DNA of 64,000 nt from Isochrysis galbana (GCA_018136815.1 CM030934.1:135817-199816); one strand, 5' to 3'. Numbered from the stretch's first letter, positions 42,190 through 54,276 are shown. Made by a program: numbers and translations. Notes: generated from the letters alone by a model not told the origin.

Positions 42190-44179
42190 TCACGCCGAAT
42201 AGCAGGGCAGCCCCTTGAGCTGTTCGAAGGTTTCTTCAGAGACGAACGAGCCCTCGACGGTGCGCCCGTCGAACTGCTTGCCATGGAGCTCCTTGCCACA
42301 GCTGAGTGCGGCGGAGGCGGTGGGGAAGCGGACAAAGACTTTCAAGGCGATCGCGGGACCGTCGATGGCCGAGCCGGGCGGCCCAGCGGCTCCAGGTTTG
42401 GGGGAGAGGATCGAGCACTGTGGATGCACGGGGCAGCGGAGGTGTGTGAGCGGCCAAGCGCTCACGGTGCGATTCAGGCTCGAGGCGGCCGGGTGAGCCA
42501 CGGCCATTCGGCTTACGGGAGGACGAACCTCGCCATGTTTCTGGCACTCAGACTTTGCATCGTCGAGAATGTCGGCCATTTCCGCCTCATCTGCCGCATC
42601 CTTCTCGGAGACCATATGCTTGAGCACGAGCACGCTCGTCGCCGCCGCCGCGTCGATCGGCGGAGGCCCCGAGCGTGCCGCCGTGCTAGCGCCGCCGGCC
42701 AGGTTCGTGAGGCCGAGTAGGCCCGCCGGCGAAGGGAGGCCGAGGCCGCTGCTCGCGGTGGGAGGCGGCGGCGCTGAGGAGCCGAGGATGTCCTTGCCGT
42801 CGGGCGAGATGGACGTGTTGCCGAGAATGCCCTACAGCATGTGGCATGGGACACCAGTCGGGCGGTGGCCAGCGTTGGGCTCATGTTGACCCGCCTGTGA
42901 GCCGACGCGGAGTGGTTGGCGTCGCATGACACGCCACGCACCTGTTTGCGGAGCTCGTCAAGCATGGCGTCCGGCATCGGCGCGTAGTCGCGTGGCCGCT
43001 CAATCCGTAGCTGCTTGCCGCCGAGCTCGATGTTGTTGAGGGCTATGCACGAGGTGGCCTCGGCAATCGTGCGGAACTCGATGAAGCCAAACTTGCCTGC
43101 GATGGCGGACGGGCGAGATGTCAGTCTGCGTCGCGCCACCGCGCACGGCGAGTGGGATCGACGGGTGAGGCGGCGGCCGGGGAGCGACTGAGGGGCGGGG
43201 ACGGAGGCGGCTGACCCTCGGAGCCGAGCATCGCGTCAATGACTGGCTCGCCGTCCGACTTGCTCGTGTCGTGCAGGTTGGCTGAGACGAGGGCGGCGTT
43301 GAAGAATTGCTTGAGCATCTCGGGCGTGAGACCGACGCCGATGGGCAGGTTGCCCACGTGGATTCTACGCGCGCGGCGCGAGAGGCCCATGTGGTTCTGG
43401 GCGAGCGCAGCGCCCGCGCCCGCCGCGCCGGGTGTCTCTGCCGTCTGCATGCTCATCGCGGCGAGCGCGGCGCCTGAGAGGCCGGAGGCGCACGGGGCGG
43501 GCCCGACACCGGCGGCAGAGAGCGTGGCGGCGAGCGCCGGGTTAGCGCCCATCGCGGCGAGGTTACTGCCGTGCATGCCCAGGAGGCCCGCAGTCGAGCT
43601 GGGCACATTGGATGAGGTGACGACCGACGAGATGGACTGCGGGATGAGCACAGTGTCCAGGCCCGGTGGCGGGAGCTGGTAGTCGTTGGGTCGCTGGACC
43701 TTGAGCGACTTGCCGAGAAGCTGCAGACCGTCGAGCATCAGCGCACTCGTGCACTCCGCCACCGAGCGGAACTCGATGAAGGCGAAGCGCGCGTCACCCG
43801 ACATGTGCACGTCGTTGACGCACGGGTGCTCGTCAGCCGCCAGCTTGGCTGCGGTCATGGTCGTGTTGAAGAGCTCCCTGAGCGTGTCGGGCGTGAGTCC
43901 AGGAGGCAGATTTCCCACGTGCAGCCTCCGAGCCCGGCGCGTCAGAGCCGCCTGCTGCTGGAGGACAGCGGTGAGGAGCGCCGTCTGCTGTAGAGCGGCC
44001 GGAGGCGGAGCTCCTGGGGGAGCGAGGTTGCCCGAGGGGTCGACGTCCCACATCTTGGCGCGGCGTCGGCGGCGCTCCTCGCGCCGCGCCTCCTCGGGCG
44101 AGGGCGAGCGGCGCCGGTGTCGCTCTCGCGAGCGGGAGCGTGGGGAGGGCGAGCGGGAGCGCGGGGAGCGGCGCGGCAT
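42190..44179 (-). CDS. U2AF2: U2AF large subunit (U2AF65-like splicing factor)
   Basis: Exons 44179-43216, 43096-42942, 42831-42529 and 42417-42190 join in phase to 549 residues. The amino end is an RS-type basic stretch (RRSPRSRSPSPRSRSRERHR). RRM1 starts RRARRLHVGNLPPGLT and has FAFIEFRS. RRM2 starts RRARRIHVGNLPIGVG and spans the first intron to KFGFIEFRT and GGKQLRIERP. The carboxy end is a U2AF-homology motif: TSVLVLKHMVSEKDAADEAE...KVFVRFPTASAALSCGKELH. The factor binds the polypyrimidine tract and recruits U2 snRNP. Human U2AF65 is 475 residues, and the extra length is a Gly/Ala linker between RRM1 and RRM2. The R-x-F typical of UHM loops is not obvious (SEETFEQL stands there). Upstream of the ATG the sense strand is C-rich. 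Confidence 0.92.
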
Positions 44180-45075
44180 TGCGAAGGGGTGGGGGAAGCG
44201 GAGGGGGAGGTGGGGGGGGGGCGCGGGGGGGGGGAGGGAGAGTTGATACCGGAGGGGGGAAGCTCGCGCGTGGGGAGAGAGAGAGGGGGAAGGGGAGACG
44301 GAGGGAAAAGAGCCCCGAGGACGAAGGAGATACCGGGGGGGGGCGAGGGGGGCGGGGTGGTTCTAAGTTCTAGGGCGCGGGGGGAGGGTTGTTTCTAAGT
44401 TGTAGGAGGCGCGGGGGGGCGAAGGGGGAGGGGTGGTTCTAACTTCTAGGGGGCGCGCCGGAAAGGCGAGCGCGGCCGTCCGTTGCGCGCGGGGGGGGGA
44501 GGGGGGGGGAGTCCAAAAACGGCCGCGGGGTCGGGAAGGGGGGGGGTGGGGGCAGTGGCACGGGGGAGGACCCTCGAGGAGGAGAGGAAACGGGCGCCGA
44601 GAGAGAGAAGAAAGTGGGGGCCGTCACTGAGGGGCGACGAACGGGCAGACGGGGGAGAGAGAGAGAGAGAGAGAGAGATCTCACACACTCTCTGCGCAGT
44701 CGGCGACGGTAGAGAACGTAGGTGGAGAGAGAGGAGAACCAGAGGAACAGAAGAGAGGAGGAGAGAGAGAACGTGAAGAAGGGAGCGGTGTCCCCAAGGT
44801 TGTGTGCGTCCGCGGCTGGCTGCCCGCCACAACGCACGCCGCCCCACTCCCCCAGTTGACGAGATCTTCTCACCGGGGCGAATATTAATCTATTCGTGCG
44901 TTTTCTTTCTCTCTTTTGAAGGCGATCCAACCGCTTCCTCGAGCACCCCCACAGCTCCGGGTAGAGAGAGAGAGAGGAGGAGAGAGAACTCGACGGGACT
45001 GTGGAGGTGGTCTCGATAATAATAAATTGTGACCCGAATTCTTGAAGAAAGCCTTGGGGGCGCTGTGGGTGCGCG
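44180..45075. promoter_or_regulatory. divergent intergenic region between U2AF2 and GYF-RhoGAP genes
   Basis: 900 bp between two divergently oriented genes, so probably containing both promoters. The plus strand is strongly G/A-rich (44190-44800) with a (GA)n tract at 44655-44678 and repeated GTTCTAAGTTCTAGG-like units at 44360, 44393 and 44436. A less biased stretch with AATAATAAATT lies at 45017-45027. No TATA box can be assigned with confidence. Confidence 0.45.
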
Positions 45076-45235
45076 ATGGGCGCGATGGCGGCGGAGGCGT
45101 TGCCCTCCGACGCTCAGGGGCTCTGGGTGCCGCAGAAGGCGGATGAGGCGCAGTGGTACTTCATCGACGCGAACCGGGTGAGGCAGAGCCTCTGGTGCCC
45201 ACCTGCTGCGCCGCGCCACGCCCTCGCAAGGTCCC

Positions 45236-45302
<67 letters not shown>

Positions 45303-47084
45303 CGACAGAGCAAGAGAGTGGAGAGAGAGGAGAGAGAGAGCGCGCGCGGGAGGGGAAGAGGCAGCAAAGAGGAGGACGTGAATGAATGGTGGCAGGCCCG
45401 TTCACTCACCGGAGAAGCCAGCCAACCCCACCCACCCTCCCAGGGCCGCTGCAGGCCCCCCCCCTCCCCTCGCTGGCTTCAGCGCAGACTCTTCCCCCCC
45501 CCGCGCGCGCCCCTTCCCTCCCTCTACACTCTCGCTCGTCTCCCTGCTCCGCCTTGAGTAAAACTCACAGGCCGGCCTTGGCCCCTGTCCCCACCCCACC
45601 CCTCTTCCCTCCTCGCGTGATGCAGGCATACCGCGGGCCCATTACCAAGGACACCCTCCATTTTCTCTACAGCACGGGCGCCATCACCAAGCAGACCTAT
45701 GGTGCGAGAGCCGCCGCGCTCGCCTGACCCCCTAGCGACGTCCGGCCACTCGCGTGAGCGGGGCATCCTTGGCGCTATCGCGGCTTTCCGCCGGCCGCCC
45801 ATCCGCGTGCCCGCTCACGTGCCTCCACGCTATTGTGTGCCTGCAGTTTTCACCGAGGGCCTAACGCCCACGCGTCAGTGGGTGCGCATCCGCAAGGTGG
45901 ACTGGCTGCTCTCGGACGTGGAGAAGCCGATGGCCTCCTCGCGCAAGAGGTCGGCGGGCTCCGCCAAGCCTGCGAAGGACCCGACTCCACGGAGAGGCTC
46001 CGCCGACAAGCCAGCGGCCGAGCAGCCGGCGGCGAAGGAGGCGCAGCCGCCGCGGGCGGGGTCCGCGGCGAAGCCCGTGAGCCAGTCGAGCAGCCGGTCG
46101 AGCGCGTCGCCTGGCCCCTTTGCCAAGATGGCGTCCGACAAGAAGGCAAACGACGCGAACGGCGCGGACGCGCTCGATGACGTGCCCACCCCAGACAATG
46201 CCCCCGTCGTTGCGACGCCGCGCCACTCTAACATCTCAATGGCGCCAGCAAACTTCCAAACCGGCTCGCCCACGTCGCACAGCTCAGGGTGGGGCGCGAC
46301 CAGCATGACGGGCGGCGCGGCGGGCGCGCTTGCCGGCCAGAAGCTGTCGGTCAAGCTCAATGAGTGCTACCGCGCCCTGGACCCATCGCACGCGCCCGGC
46401 AAGGGCAAGCGCAACGCGTGGTTTGCCAGCAAGGGGAAGCCAGCGCAGACCACCCCCAGCTCGAGCTTCGGGCAGCCCCTCGACGGCTCGAGCAAGCTCT
46501 CGCGCGAAGGCGTGCCCGACCTCCTCGAGCAGCTGCGCAAGGTGCTGCTCAAGGGTAAGGGCTACCGCATCGAGGGCATCTTCCGCGTCTCACCCGCCAC
46601 CTCGGCGCTCAAGGCCTCGCGCATGCTGGCCGAGAACGGCCAAGTTGACCAGATCACCGACCTCGAGTCCGCAGCGCAGCTCATCAAGATCTGGTTCCGC
46701 GAGCTTCCCACCTCAATCCTCGGCGACTGCGTGGATGGCATCGTCGACGGCGAGTACGCAACCGGCCCCGAGTGCGACGCCGCGCTGCAGCAACTGCCCG
46801 AAGTCAACCGGCAGACCATCTACTGGCTGCTCGAGCTCATCACCGATATTTGCCGGTATGAGAGCGAGAACCGAATGACGGCCCAGTCCATGGTCATCGT
46901 CTTCGCGCCCAACCTGATCTGCCCGCCCGACTCGCTCGACCCGCTCTCCGCGCTCGAGGTCAACAAGCGGGTGGTCCAGTTCATGGAGATGCTCTTCAGC
47001 CACTACAACGAGACAGGCGGGCCGGCTACGCGCATCGGGCGCATCGGCGCGTCGCCCTCCATGGTTGCGGGGACCAGGGCATAG
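45076..47084 (+). CDS. GYF-domain RhoGAP
   Basis: Exons 45076-45177, 45626-45701 and 45847-47084 join in phase to 471 residues. The first three exons build a GYF-like domain: GLWVPQKADEAQWYFIDANR, then AYRGPITKDTLHFLYSTGAI and QWVRIRKVDWLL. After a low-complexity linker comes NISMAPANFQTGSP, a weak CRIB-like motif, then RhoGAP: GVPDLLEQLRKVLL, GYRIEGIFRVSP (arginine finger), LIKIWFRELP, and MTAQSMVIVFAPNLICP. RhoGAPs speed GTP hydrolysis on Rho-family GTPases, and the CRIB/RhoGAP pairing is known in plant RopGAPs. GYF domains bind proline-rich peptides. Intron 1 contains a 60-base (GA)n tract (45239-45298). Confidence 0.8.
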
Positions 47085-48900
47085 CCGACGCCGACGCGCG
47101 TGCGCAGTGTTTAGTTGGGACGTGACGGGGACGCTGTGCGTCATGGTTGCGCTCTCACGAGCGCAGCAGGCGCGTGGGCGGCCGGACGGCACGGTATTTG
47201 AGGCGCGGCGGGTCGGGTCGGACGGGTCGCGAGAGCGGCCGACGGCTGCGCCCACGCACGCCATTTTCGCTCGACGCCGCCTCGTGACAAGCATCGCGAC
47301 GCGCTGCTTTTGGCACGATCCGACCTCTTGTGGACTGTGATCTATCCTTTCGTGGATGTGATTTTACTCCGTGTTGTGTAGCGGGAAACGCCGTGTCATG
47401 GCGCCGTCGTGACATTCCCCCCGCATTAGTTGTCTTGCTTGCCGTTGTGGCTCTATCTATGGCTTGGCTGCTGAGGGCTCCTCTTGTCCCTTCCCGCTAG
47501 AGCTAGCTAAACCACCGCCTGCTGAGCATAGTTTCGGTGATGATGGTCCTTGATATGTGCATAGCGAACAGCGCGAGTTGGAGTTGGGATGTGGGCGAGC
47601 GGGTGCGCAAGAGGTGCCATCGCGCCCTGGGCACAGGGGTGCAGATGGGTTGGGGGAGGCGAAGTGTCGAGGGCGGCGTTTGTGGTTTGTGTTCATTCGG
47701 TACCGCCGTTTGGAAAAGTGGGGGGGAGGGGAGGGGGGGGGGGGTCCAAGGCATCGGCCTCCCTCAGAAACGGGTGCGGAGGGTGGGGCGCCAGTGGCTA
47801 CGCGACTACGTACGGGGGCATCACCCCTCACCCGCACCCATCCCCCCGCCGCGAGCCAGAAAGCTGCCGTCGCACGCGTGGGCGGTGCAGTGCACGCAGC
47901 ACTAACCAACCTTTGGCAGCGCGCGCGCGGAGAGCACACACCCACACACGACGCGCGCGCGCGCGCGCGCGCGCACACACACACACACTAGACATTAGAT
48001 TTTTTTGAAACTATAAACTATGTATGTACTATATACTATCTATATAATATCGACTAGTATATATATTGTATATTGTCTTGACGCTAAGGCCTGCGGAAAA
48101 AGTGAAAGGTTCTTTGCAAGTCTAACTTAATAACACTCTCTTAAAATTCATCACTCATCACTCTAGACTCTAGCCAGGGCTAGGGCTAGGGTCGCTAGCT
48201 ACTAGTACTAGCAACTTGCTATGTGCTATGGCTAGGAGTGTCTCGCGTCTCGCGCCCCCACAATGCACACTGACCCTCGTTTGCGCCGTTCGCCCCCTAT
48301 CCCTAACTAATGGGGTTTCCCGATCCCGACCCAATCCAGAATTTCACTCACCCGACTCCCGGCAGCCCGGCAGGGAGGAGGGCCAAAGCGCCGAGCCAGC
48401 GCCAGCCGCCGGTGCCGCTCGCGACGGAGTGGCCCAGGGCGCCCTCCGGCCTCCGGCAACGCTCGATCGACTTTGACAAATGTCTGCGCAGAGGTGAGCG
48501 ACGCCTTGTCAGCTCAATCTTACGAAAGATGCATTCGGCTCCCCACCAGCAGCCAAGAGGGCGGTGTCGCCCAACCTGCCCTGCCGAAGGCCCCTCAAAC
48601 GGGCTCCTTACAAGAGGCCGTCATGCGCTGCCGCACCGCAACCTCGCGCGCTGGGGGAACGCAACAGCTGACTTCTGCCGCTGCCGCGCGCTCGCCTCGC
48701 GTGGCGGGGAAGAGAAAAGACTCCTCCCTTCGCGGGGAGAGGTGAATGGTGAATGGGTCAAATCTTGACGGCGGTACGCTGTATGTACCAGTGAATAAGA
48801 GGGTCGGCAATTTTAATTTCATATGGGTGGGGGGGGGGGGGGGGGCAGCTGCCGCCTCGCCAGTGGAGGGGAAACGTTGCGCCATATTGATGGTTCGTGG
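47085..48900. other. intergenic: low-complexity and A/T-rich stretch
   Basis: No gene supported. 47957-47990 is alternating GC then AC repeats, a potential Z-DNA former. 47995-48080 is A/T-rich with TATATA-type repeats. 48720-48900 contains a G-run (48828-48846). Open frames at 48216-48768 have no recognisable domain. Confidence 0.5.
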
Positions 48901-49000
48901 NNNNNNNNNNNNNNNNNNNNNNNNNNNNNNNNNNNNNNNNNNNNNNNNNNNNNNNNNNNNNNNNNNNNNNNNNNNNNNNNNNNNNNNNNNNNNNNNNNNN
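48901..49000. other. assembly gap (100 N)
   Basis: Exactly 100 N, in a homopolymer and CT-rich region that is difficult to assemble. Confidence 0.95.
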
Positions 49001-50421
49001 GAGACCTCGACGGCCACTTTCCCCACCCTTTCTCTCTCTCTCCCATCTCTCTCTTTACCCTCTCCTTCTCTCCCCCCCCTTTCCCTTCCCCCCCTCTCTC
49101 TCTCCCCCCCTTCCCTCTCTTCCCCCCCCCTCTCGCTCTCTCCCCCCCCCTCTCTCTCCCCCTCTCCCTCTCCCCTCTCGAGAGACCGTGGACACCTTAT
49201 CTCTGTCTCTCCCCTCGAGACGAAAATCTCGACAGTGCTGGCCGTGGCCCCTTTCCCCCTCTCCCCCCCCCCCTCTCTCCCCTCTCTCTCTCTTCCCTCT
49301 CTTCTCTCTCTCCCCTCGATCCCCTCTCCGTGAATCTCGACGTTGCCGACCGGCGGGGGGGAGAGAGAGAGAGGGGGAAGTGGGCCACGGCCTCTCGAGG
49401 GGAGAGAGAGAGACGGCAGAGAGAGAGAGGAGAAAGTGGCCCTCGAGACGTGAAACTCGACGTTGCCGACCGTGGCCCCTTTCCCCCCCCCTCTCTCTCT
49501 CCCCTCGATAATAACTTTACTCTCTTAACGGACTTCTTCCAGACAGCCGTTCTTTCTCCATCCCCGGCGTAATGAAGGGAGAAAGATAACCGCTTAAATA
49601 TTATCTTTCCCCTTCTACTCCCCCCCCTTCTTCCCCTTCCCCGGACTCTATCCCCTTCTCTTCTCTCTCTCTCTCTCTCTACTCTCTCTCCCCCCCCCTC
49701 GCTCTCCCTCCCTCCCTCCCTCTCTCTCCCTTCGCCTGAGTCTCGCCGCCCACCATTCTCGAAACAGACGAAAAACAAATGAAGAAGAGGGGCCGTTAGC
49801 TCTTTCTCCCTCCCTCTCTTCTCTCTTCTACTCTCCCTCCCCCTCTCTTCTCTCCTCTCTCTCCCTCCCTCTCTCCTCTCCTCTCCTCTCCCTCCCTCCC
49901 TCCTCTCTCTCCTCTCTTCTCTCTCCCTCCCTCTCTTCTCTCTCCTCCCTCCCTCTCTTCTCTCCTCTCTCTCCTCTCTCTTCTCTCTTCTCTCTCCCCC
50001 CCCCTTCTCCCCCCTTCTCCCCGCCCCCGCCCTCTCCCCCCCCCCCCCCCCCCCACCCCCAGTCCCCCCCTCCCCCCCCCCCCCCCGCCCTCCCCCTCGT
50101 CCCCCCTCCCCCCCCTCCTCCCCTCCTCCCGCTCGCCGCCACCGCCACCCAGCCAGCCCCCTCCACTCCGCCCTCGAGGTCCTCCAGCGCCGCGCGGCCG
50201 ACGCTCCCCACCCCGCTCCCCTTCCTTCCTCCCTCCCTCCCTTCTCTCGCCCTCTCGTGGCCCTTCACCCTCTTCCCTCTCTCTCCCTCTCCCCCCCCCC
50301 CTCTCCCTCTCCTGCTCCCTCCTGCTCTTCCCCCTCTCTTCCTCTTCCCAACCCATCCACTCCCCCCTCCCCCCTCCCCTCCCCTCCCCTCGCCCTCCCT
50401 CCCCCGCCCCGCCCTGCCCCC
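49001..50421. repeat. pyrimidine-rich tract with a degenerate minisatellite
   Basis: A unit built on CTCGACGTTGCCGACCGTGG plus CCCCTTTCCCC recurs at 49006-49022, 49216-49258, 49329-49352 and 49444-49488, separated by (CT)n. From 49800 to 50420 the plus strand is almost pure C/T and abuts the H-NOX start codon. No gene was seen. Confidence 0.7.
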
Positions 50422-53400
50422 ATGCACGGCTTGATCCACTGTGTCCTCCGAGCGATGCTCTGCACCGACTTTGGCGTGGACGTCTGGCACGCCGTCCTCG
50501 CGCAGCTGGGGCTGCCGCCGGAGCAGGAGGGCTCGGTCACCGACCCACACGTCACGTACGAGGACGCCCTCACCGTGAAGGCCGTCTCCGCCGCGTGCGC
50601 CGTCCTCAATGTCGAGTGGGACGATGCAATGCGCGTCTACGGCCGCTTCTTTGTACGCTTCCTCCACACGGGCAAACATCTGCGCATGTTCCACTCGATG
50701 GGAGATTCGCTGATCGAGCTGCTAAAAAACGTGAATCAGCTGCACTTCCACCTCGAGCGAACCCACCGCTCGACAAACTTCCCTGTGTTCCACGTCGAGA
50801 CGGAGGAGGGCGACGAAGGCAGCTGCATCCTCTCCTACTCATCAGTCCGTGGCGACGCGCTCATCGCGCTGCTCGAGGGCATTGTGCCGCAGGTGCGGAG
50901 TTGGCTTGGGGGCCAAGGGAGATGGAGTGCGGCTTGAAAGTGATTCTGGGAGTGAGAGACCATCGGCCAAGCGGCGGGCAGCCACACCCTCAACAAGGGC
51001 TACCCATCTCCACCCTTGCCCGGTCCCCCTCACAGGCGGGTCTGCTCATCTACTTCACCGAGGTGGAAATGGAGCGGCTGCCAAAGCCGCGCACAGGCTA
51101 CAACGCATCCTGGCGTGTGTGCGCGAAAAAAATGGCGCCTGATGACGCACCTTTCGAGGAGTGCGTGCGTCGCTGCTTCCACGCGGGCGTCCTGACGCCG
51201 ACCGCCGAGCATGCCTCCTTCATGAGCGAGGAGGACCTGGAGCACCTCGCGAGTTCGGCAGGTGCCGCATGGCACTCGGCGCTGACGGGCAAGGGGGGCG
51301 CCGCGGTCACGGCCGAGGCAGTCGGCGTCGCTCTTCGCGCCCCAATTGCGCCCTTCTCGTGCTCCGAGAGCGGCAACTCGCCCTGGCCAGTCGAAAGAGC
51401 CCCGAGCATGGACGAGGCATGCGCCACGCCATGGGAGGACGGCGGCTCATTTGACGCCGAGCAAAAGCGCGTCTTCGATGAGTTGCAGTCTTTCATTAAC
51501 ACTTGCCCTGACCCCGAGATGGTCACCTCGCGCATGATGCGCGCGGTCCCCGCCTCGAGGGTAACGTCGGAGTGGTTCGAGCTCGATCGGCTTGCCGCCG
51601 CCTCCGCCTTTTGGGCGTCGAACCATGGCTCGGCCGCTGACTTTGCGCTCTCGCACAAGGCGGAGACCGCCACACGCTTCATCTCGCACTCGTGGCGACA
51701 GCCAGACGACTGGGTCTCACGGATGGGCACACGCTGCCGGTACGCCGACGTCAAGGCGACCGAGCTCGACCTGATTGCAAGGGTGCGTGCGACCAGCATG
51801 AACGGCATTATGGGGAACTACCCCAAGCAGCTTCCTGAAGTGGGCGTCGGCTGCTGCCAGCACCGGGTGCCGCCTTCCGGCTCCGCTTTCCCCCCCCCCG
51901 GTCTTCCCCTGACGCCCGAAGCAACCCCGCCTCCGCTCGCGCGCGCCTCCCGCAGGACCTGAGCTACTCTGGGGTGGGCCTATTCCGCTCGGCCAGCCTG
52001 CGCTCCTCGAAGGGCGAGAATCTGTCACCTGTGCGGCGCGCCAGCGCCGAGGATGGCGTGGGCAGTAGCGACATGGGCGAGGCTTCTCAGCATTCAACGA
52101 CCCTTTCAGCCAAGAGGACGTCCAGGCGCAACACGCCCGCAGCGGGCAGCTACGATCGACTGCTGCCGACGGACATCACATTCTGGGTTGACAAGGCATG
52201 CGTGCCACAGGGCCACCCCATCGCCGCCGCACACGTCGCGCGCATTGAGGACTTTATCAAGCGCTCCGACGGCATGGTTGTCCTGTTCTCTTGGCACTAC
52301 TTCACCCGGCTCTGGTGTGTGTACGAGTGGGCCTGCTTCCTCGTGTGGCACGAGCCGCAGGCGGTGCAGGTGCGCGGCCGCGCACTGTGCCCGTGCGCGC
52401 GTCCCTGCTTGCCACCCACCACTCACCGCTCACGGCAGGTTTGCGCCGGGCCATTCCTGCGACCCAATACAATCGACGCCTACTTTGACGCCATCGAGCG
52501 CTTCACCGTCTTCTCTGCCAAGTGCGACGTGCCCGGCGATCACAAGCTGCTCGAGAGCAAGGTTTGTTGCCATCCCGCCGTCGCCACGCATTTCCACCGC
52601 TCGCCCGCCCGTCTGCCCACCTGTTGCTACACCGACCTGCCGCCGACGCCACAGGTCCACCTCTACTACAACTCTGCTGCTGCGTTTGAGGAGTTCGCAA
52701 AGGTGTCCGCCATCGGCCTGCTCGCCGTCTCCGTTGTCGAGTCGGGCCGGCCGGCGCAGGCGGGCGGTGAAGTCGCGCCGTGGCTCAACCTAGCACGTCG
52801 TCTAGGCTTCGATGACCTCGCCGACGCGCTCTCCGAGGCCGACGTCGTCGGCTGGCGTGCTAACGCCAAGCGGAAGTCGGCGGCTGACGCCGCCTCGGGT
52901 GCTGATGAGCCGTGGAGCTCGTGGCAGACTGCCTTCGTCACCGCAGTGGACGACTGGTGCCGCCGCCCGCCCGCCCGCCCGCCGATTTTTGCTCGCTGCC
53001 GTGCGCTCGTTCTCAAGTGTAGCCTCGTTGCCTGCGGCAGGTTCGACTTGCACATCAACCCCGTGCTGATTGCCGCCAAGCGCAAAGCGGTCAAGCCGGA
53101 GTTCTTCAATCTGTCCGCACAACGCTCCTCCCGCTCCTCCTCTTGCGTCTCCGATAACTCCAAGTGCGTTGCCCTCTCCCCTCCCACCTCCCCCCTTCCC
53201 TTCGTCGCCCTACACTGTAATGCCACAACCTTCGGTGTCCGCTCCTGACCTTGCCCCCCCCCCCCCCCCACGGCTTCCACGCGAAGGTTTGCGTCGCGGG
53301 TCTCAGCAATGGAGGTACAGGGTGAATTGAGCTCCTCCTCGCAAACTGGCACGCCCAACGGTGCGCGCCGGCATGCGACCACGCCAGGCGGCTCCCGGTG

Positions 53401-53683
53401 CAGTGCACTAGGTGAATTGACGGTAGGCGTCTCATCGAAGCCGTCATCGGCCCGCGACACGCCGCCCGGCGCGTTGCGCATCCCACCCATCCTGGAGGCA
53501 CTTCCGCACGGCGATGTTGACGTGCCCGCCATGTCTGAGGTTACCGGAGAGAGCGCTGCACCCGACGCTCTCATGAGAACGCAAGAGGAGCGCGACCGCA
53601 GACGGCTCGCCAAGTACGGCGGGAGGGGTGGGCTCATGGGCTGGTGGCTACGCGCCACCCGCAACTTGTCCTCTGCTCCATGA
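50422..53683 (+). CDS. H-NOX haem sensor fused to a TIR-like domain
   Basis: Seven exons (50422-50892, 51036-51839, 51956-52369, 52439-52561, 52655-52956, 53041-53163, 53287-53683) join in phase to 877 residues. The 84-nt intron at 52957-53040 is optional, as it stays in frame. Residues 1-185 are an H-NOX domain: MHGLIHCVLRAM start, NQLHFHL with His108 where soluble guanylate cyclase beta has its haem-ligating His105, and YSSVR at 139-143 fitting the YxSxR haem-propionate motif. After a linker, residues 371-560 look TIR-like: ATRFISHSWR, FWVDKACVPQ, IEDFIKRSDGMVVLFS and RLWCVYEWACFL with Glu549 at the usual catalytic/conserved Glu place. The remainder is helical then disordered. H-NOX binds NO or O2. 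TIR domains cleave NAD or scaffold signalling. A gas-gated TIR is inferred. Confidence 0.75.
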
Positions 53684-54228
53684 ACTCTCGCTATTGTCCC
53701 AGGACCGTGTACCACCATGCGAGTCCCTGCATTCGTTGCTCGATCCCATCCTCCCGCACGTGTTGCCTGTGAGGGATGCCGTGAGCGCCCTCGCCGCCCG
53801 CCCGCGCGGCGCAGTCTTCCTCGCCTCATGTGCGCGAACCCGTGCACGAAATGCGCATGCGCGTTCTCGCTGTCCGCCTACTCGATGTCCGGCCCGCTCC
53901 GCGCGCGGCGGCCCCGACTGCATGTGCGCCGAGATGAGCATGAACCGCTGTCAAGTGAACCTCCGCAGCGCGCGTGCCCGCCCGCCGTGCTGCCCGCGGT
54001 AAGCGGCACGGTGGGCAGGCCGTCGGCGCTTGCTACCGATGGGTGGGGCCACCGCCGATGCAAAAGCCTTGCCTGCTGTTGTGCGCAAGCCCATACCGTC
54101 CTCTGCTCGTCCCACGCGCTAGCAAGAGCCCACTCCTCTTCTCCACGACCTCGGGGCCTCTTCCTCGTTTTCTGTTTATGGGTCATTGATGCGGGTGTGC
54201 GTGCTCATACTTGATATTGTGCTGAGAG
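53684..54228. other. region downstream of the H-NOX-TIR gene
   Basis: No gene supported. Open frames here are short and overlap on both strands. The sequence is GC-rich up to about 54190. Confidence 0.5.
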
Positions 54229-54276
54229 CAAAAAACTATGGTTATAGTTTTAGCGATGGAGCGCGCGCCGACCGCT
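54229..54276 (+). mobile_element. isolated 48-bp LINE 5' end
   Basis: Matches 9313-9360 from the first base of the element through the ORF1 start and six further codons, with one mismatch in the hairpin loop, then stops abruptly at ACCGCT. No 3' part of the LINE follows. Confidence 0.85.

Noticed and set aside
47955..47990. Short-spaced repeats considered as a CRISPR-like or satellite array
   Set aside because: They are simple GC then AC dinucleotides, and the genome is eukaryotic.
49197..50694. Gly/Glu/Arg-rich minus-strand frames (up to 288 codons)
   Set aside because: Reverse complement of the pyrimidine tract and of the H-NOX first exon.
52957..53040. 84-base in-frame segment of the H-NOX-TIR gene as coding sequence
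   Set aside because: It has GT-AG ends and CCGCCCGCCCG low complexity, and removing it gives a smoother DDWFDLHINP reading. It is treated as an intron, though retention would keep the frame.
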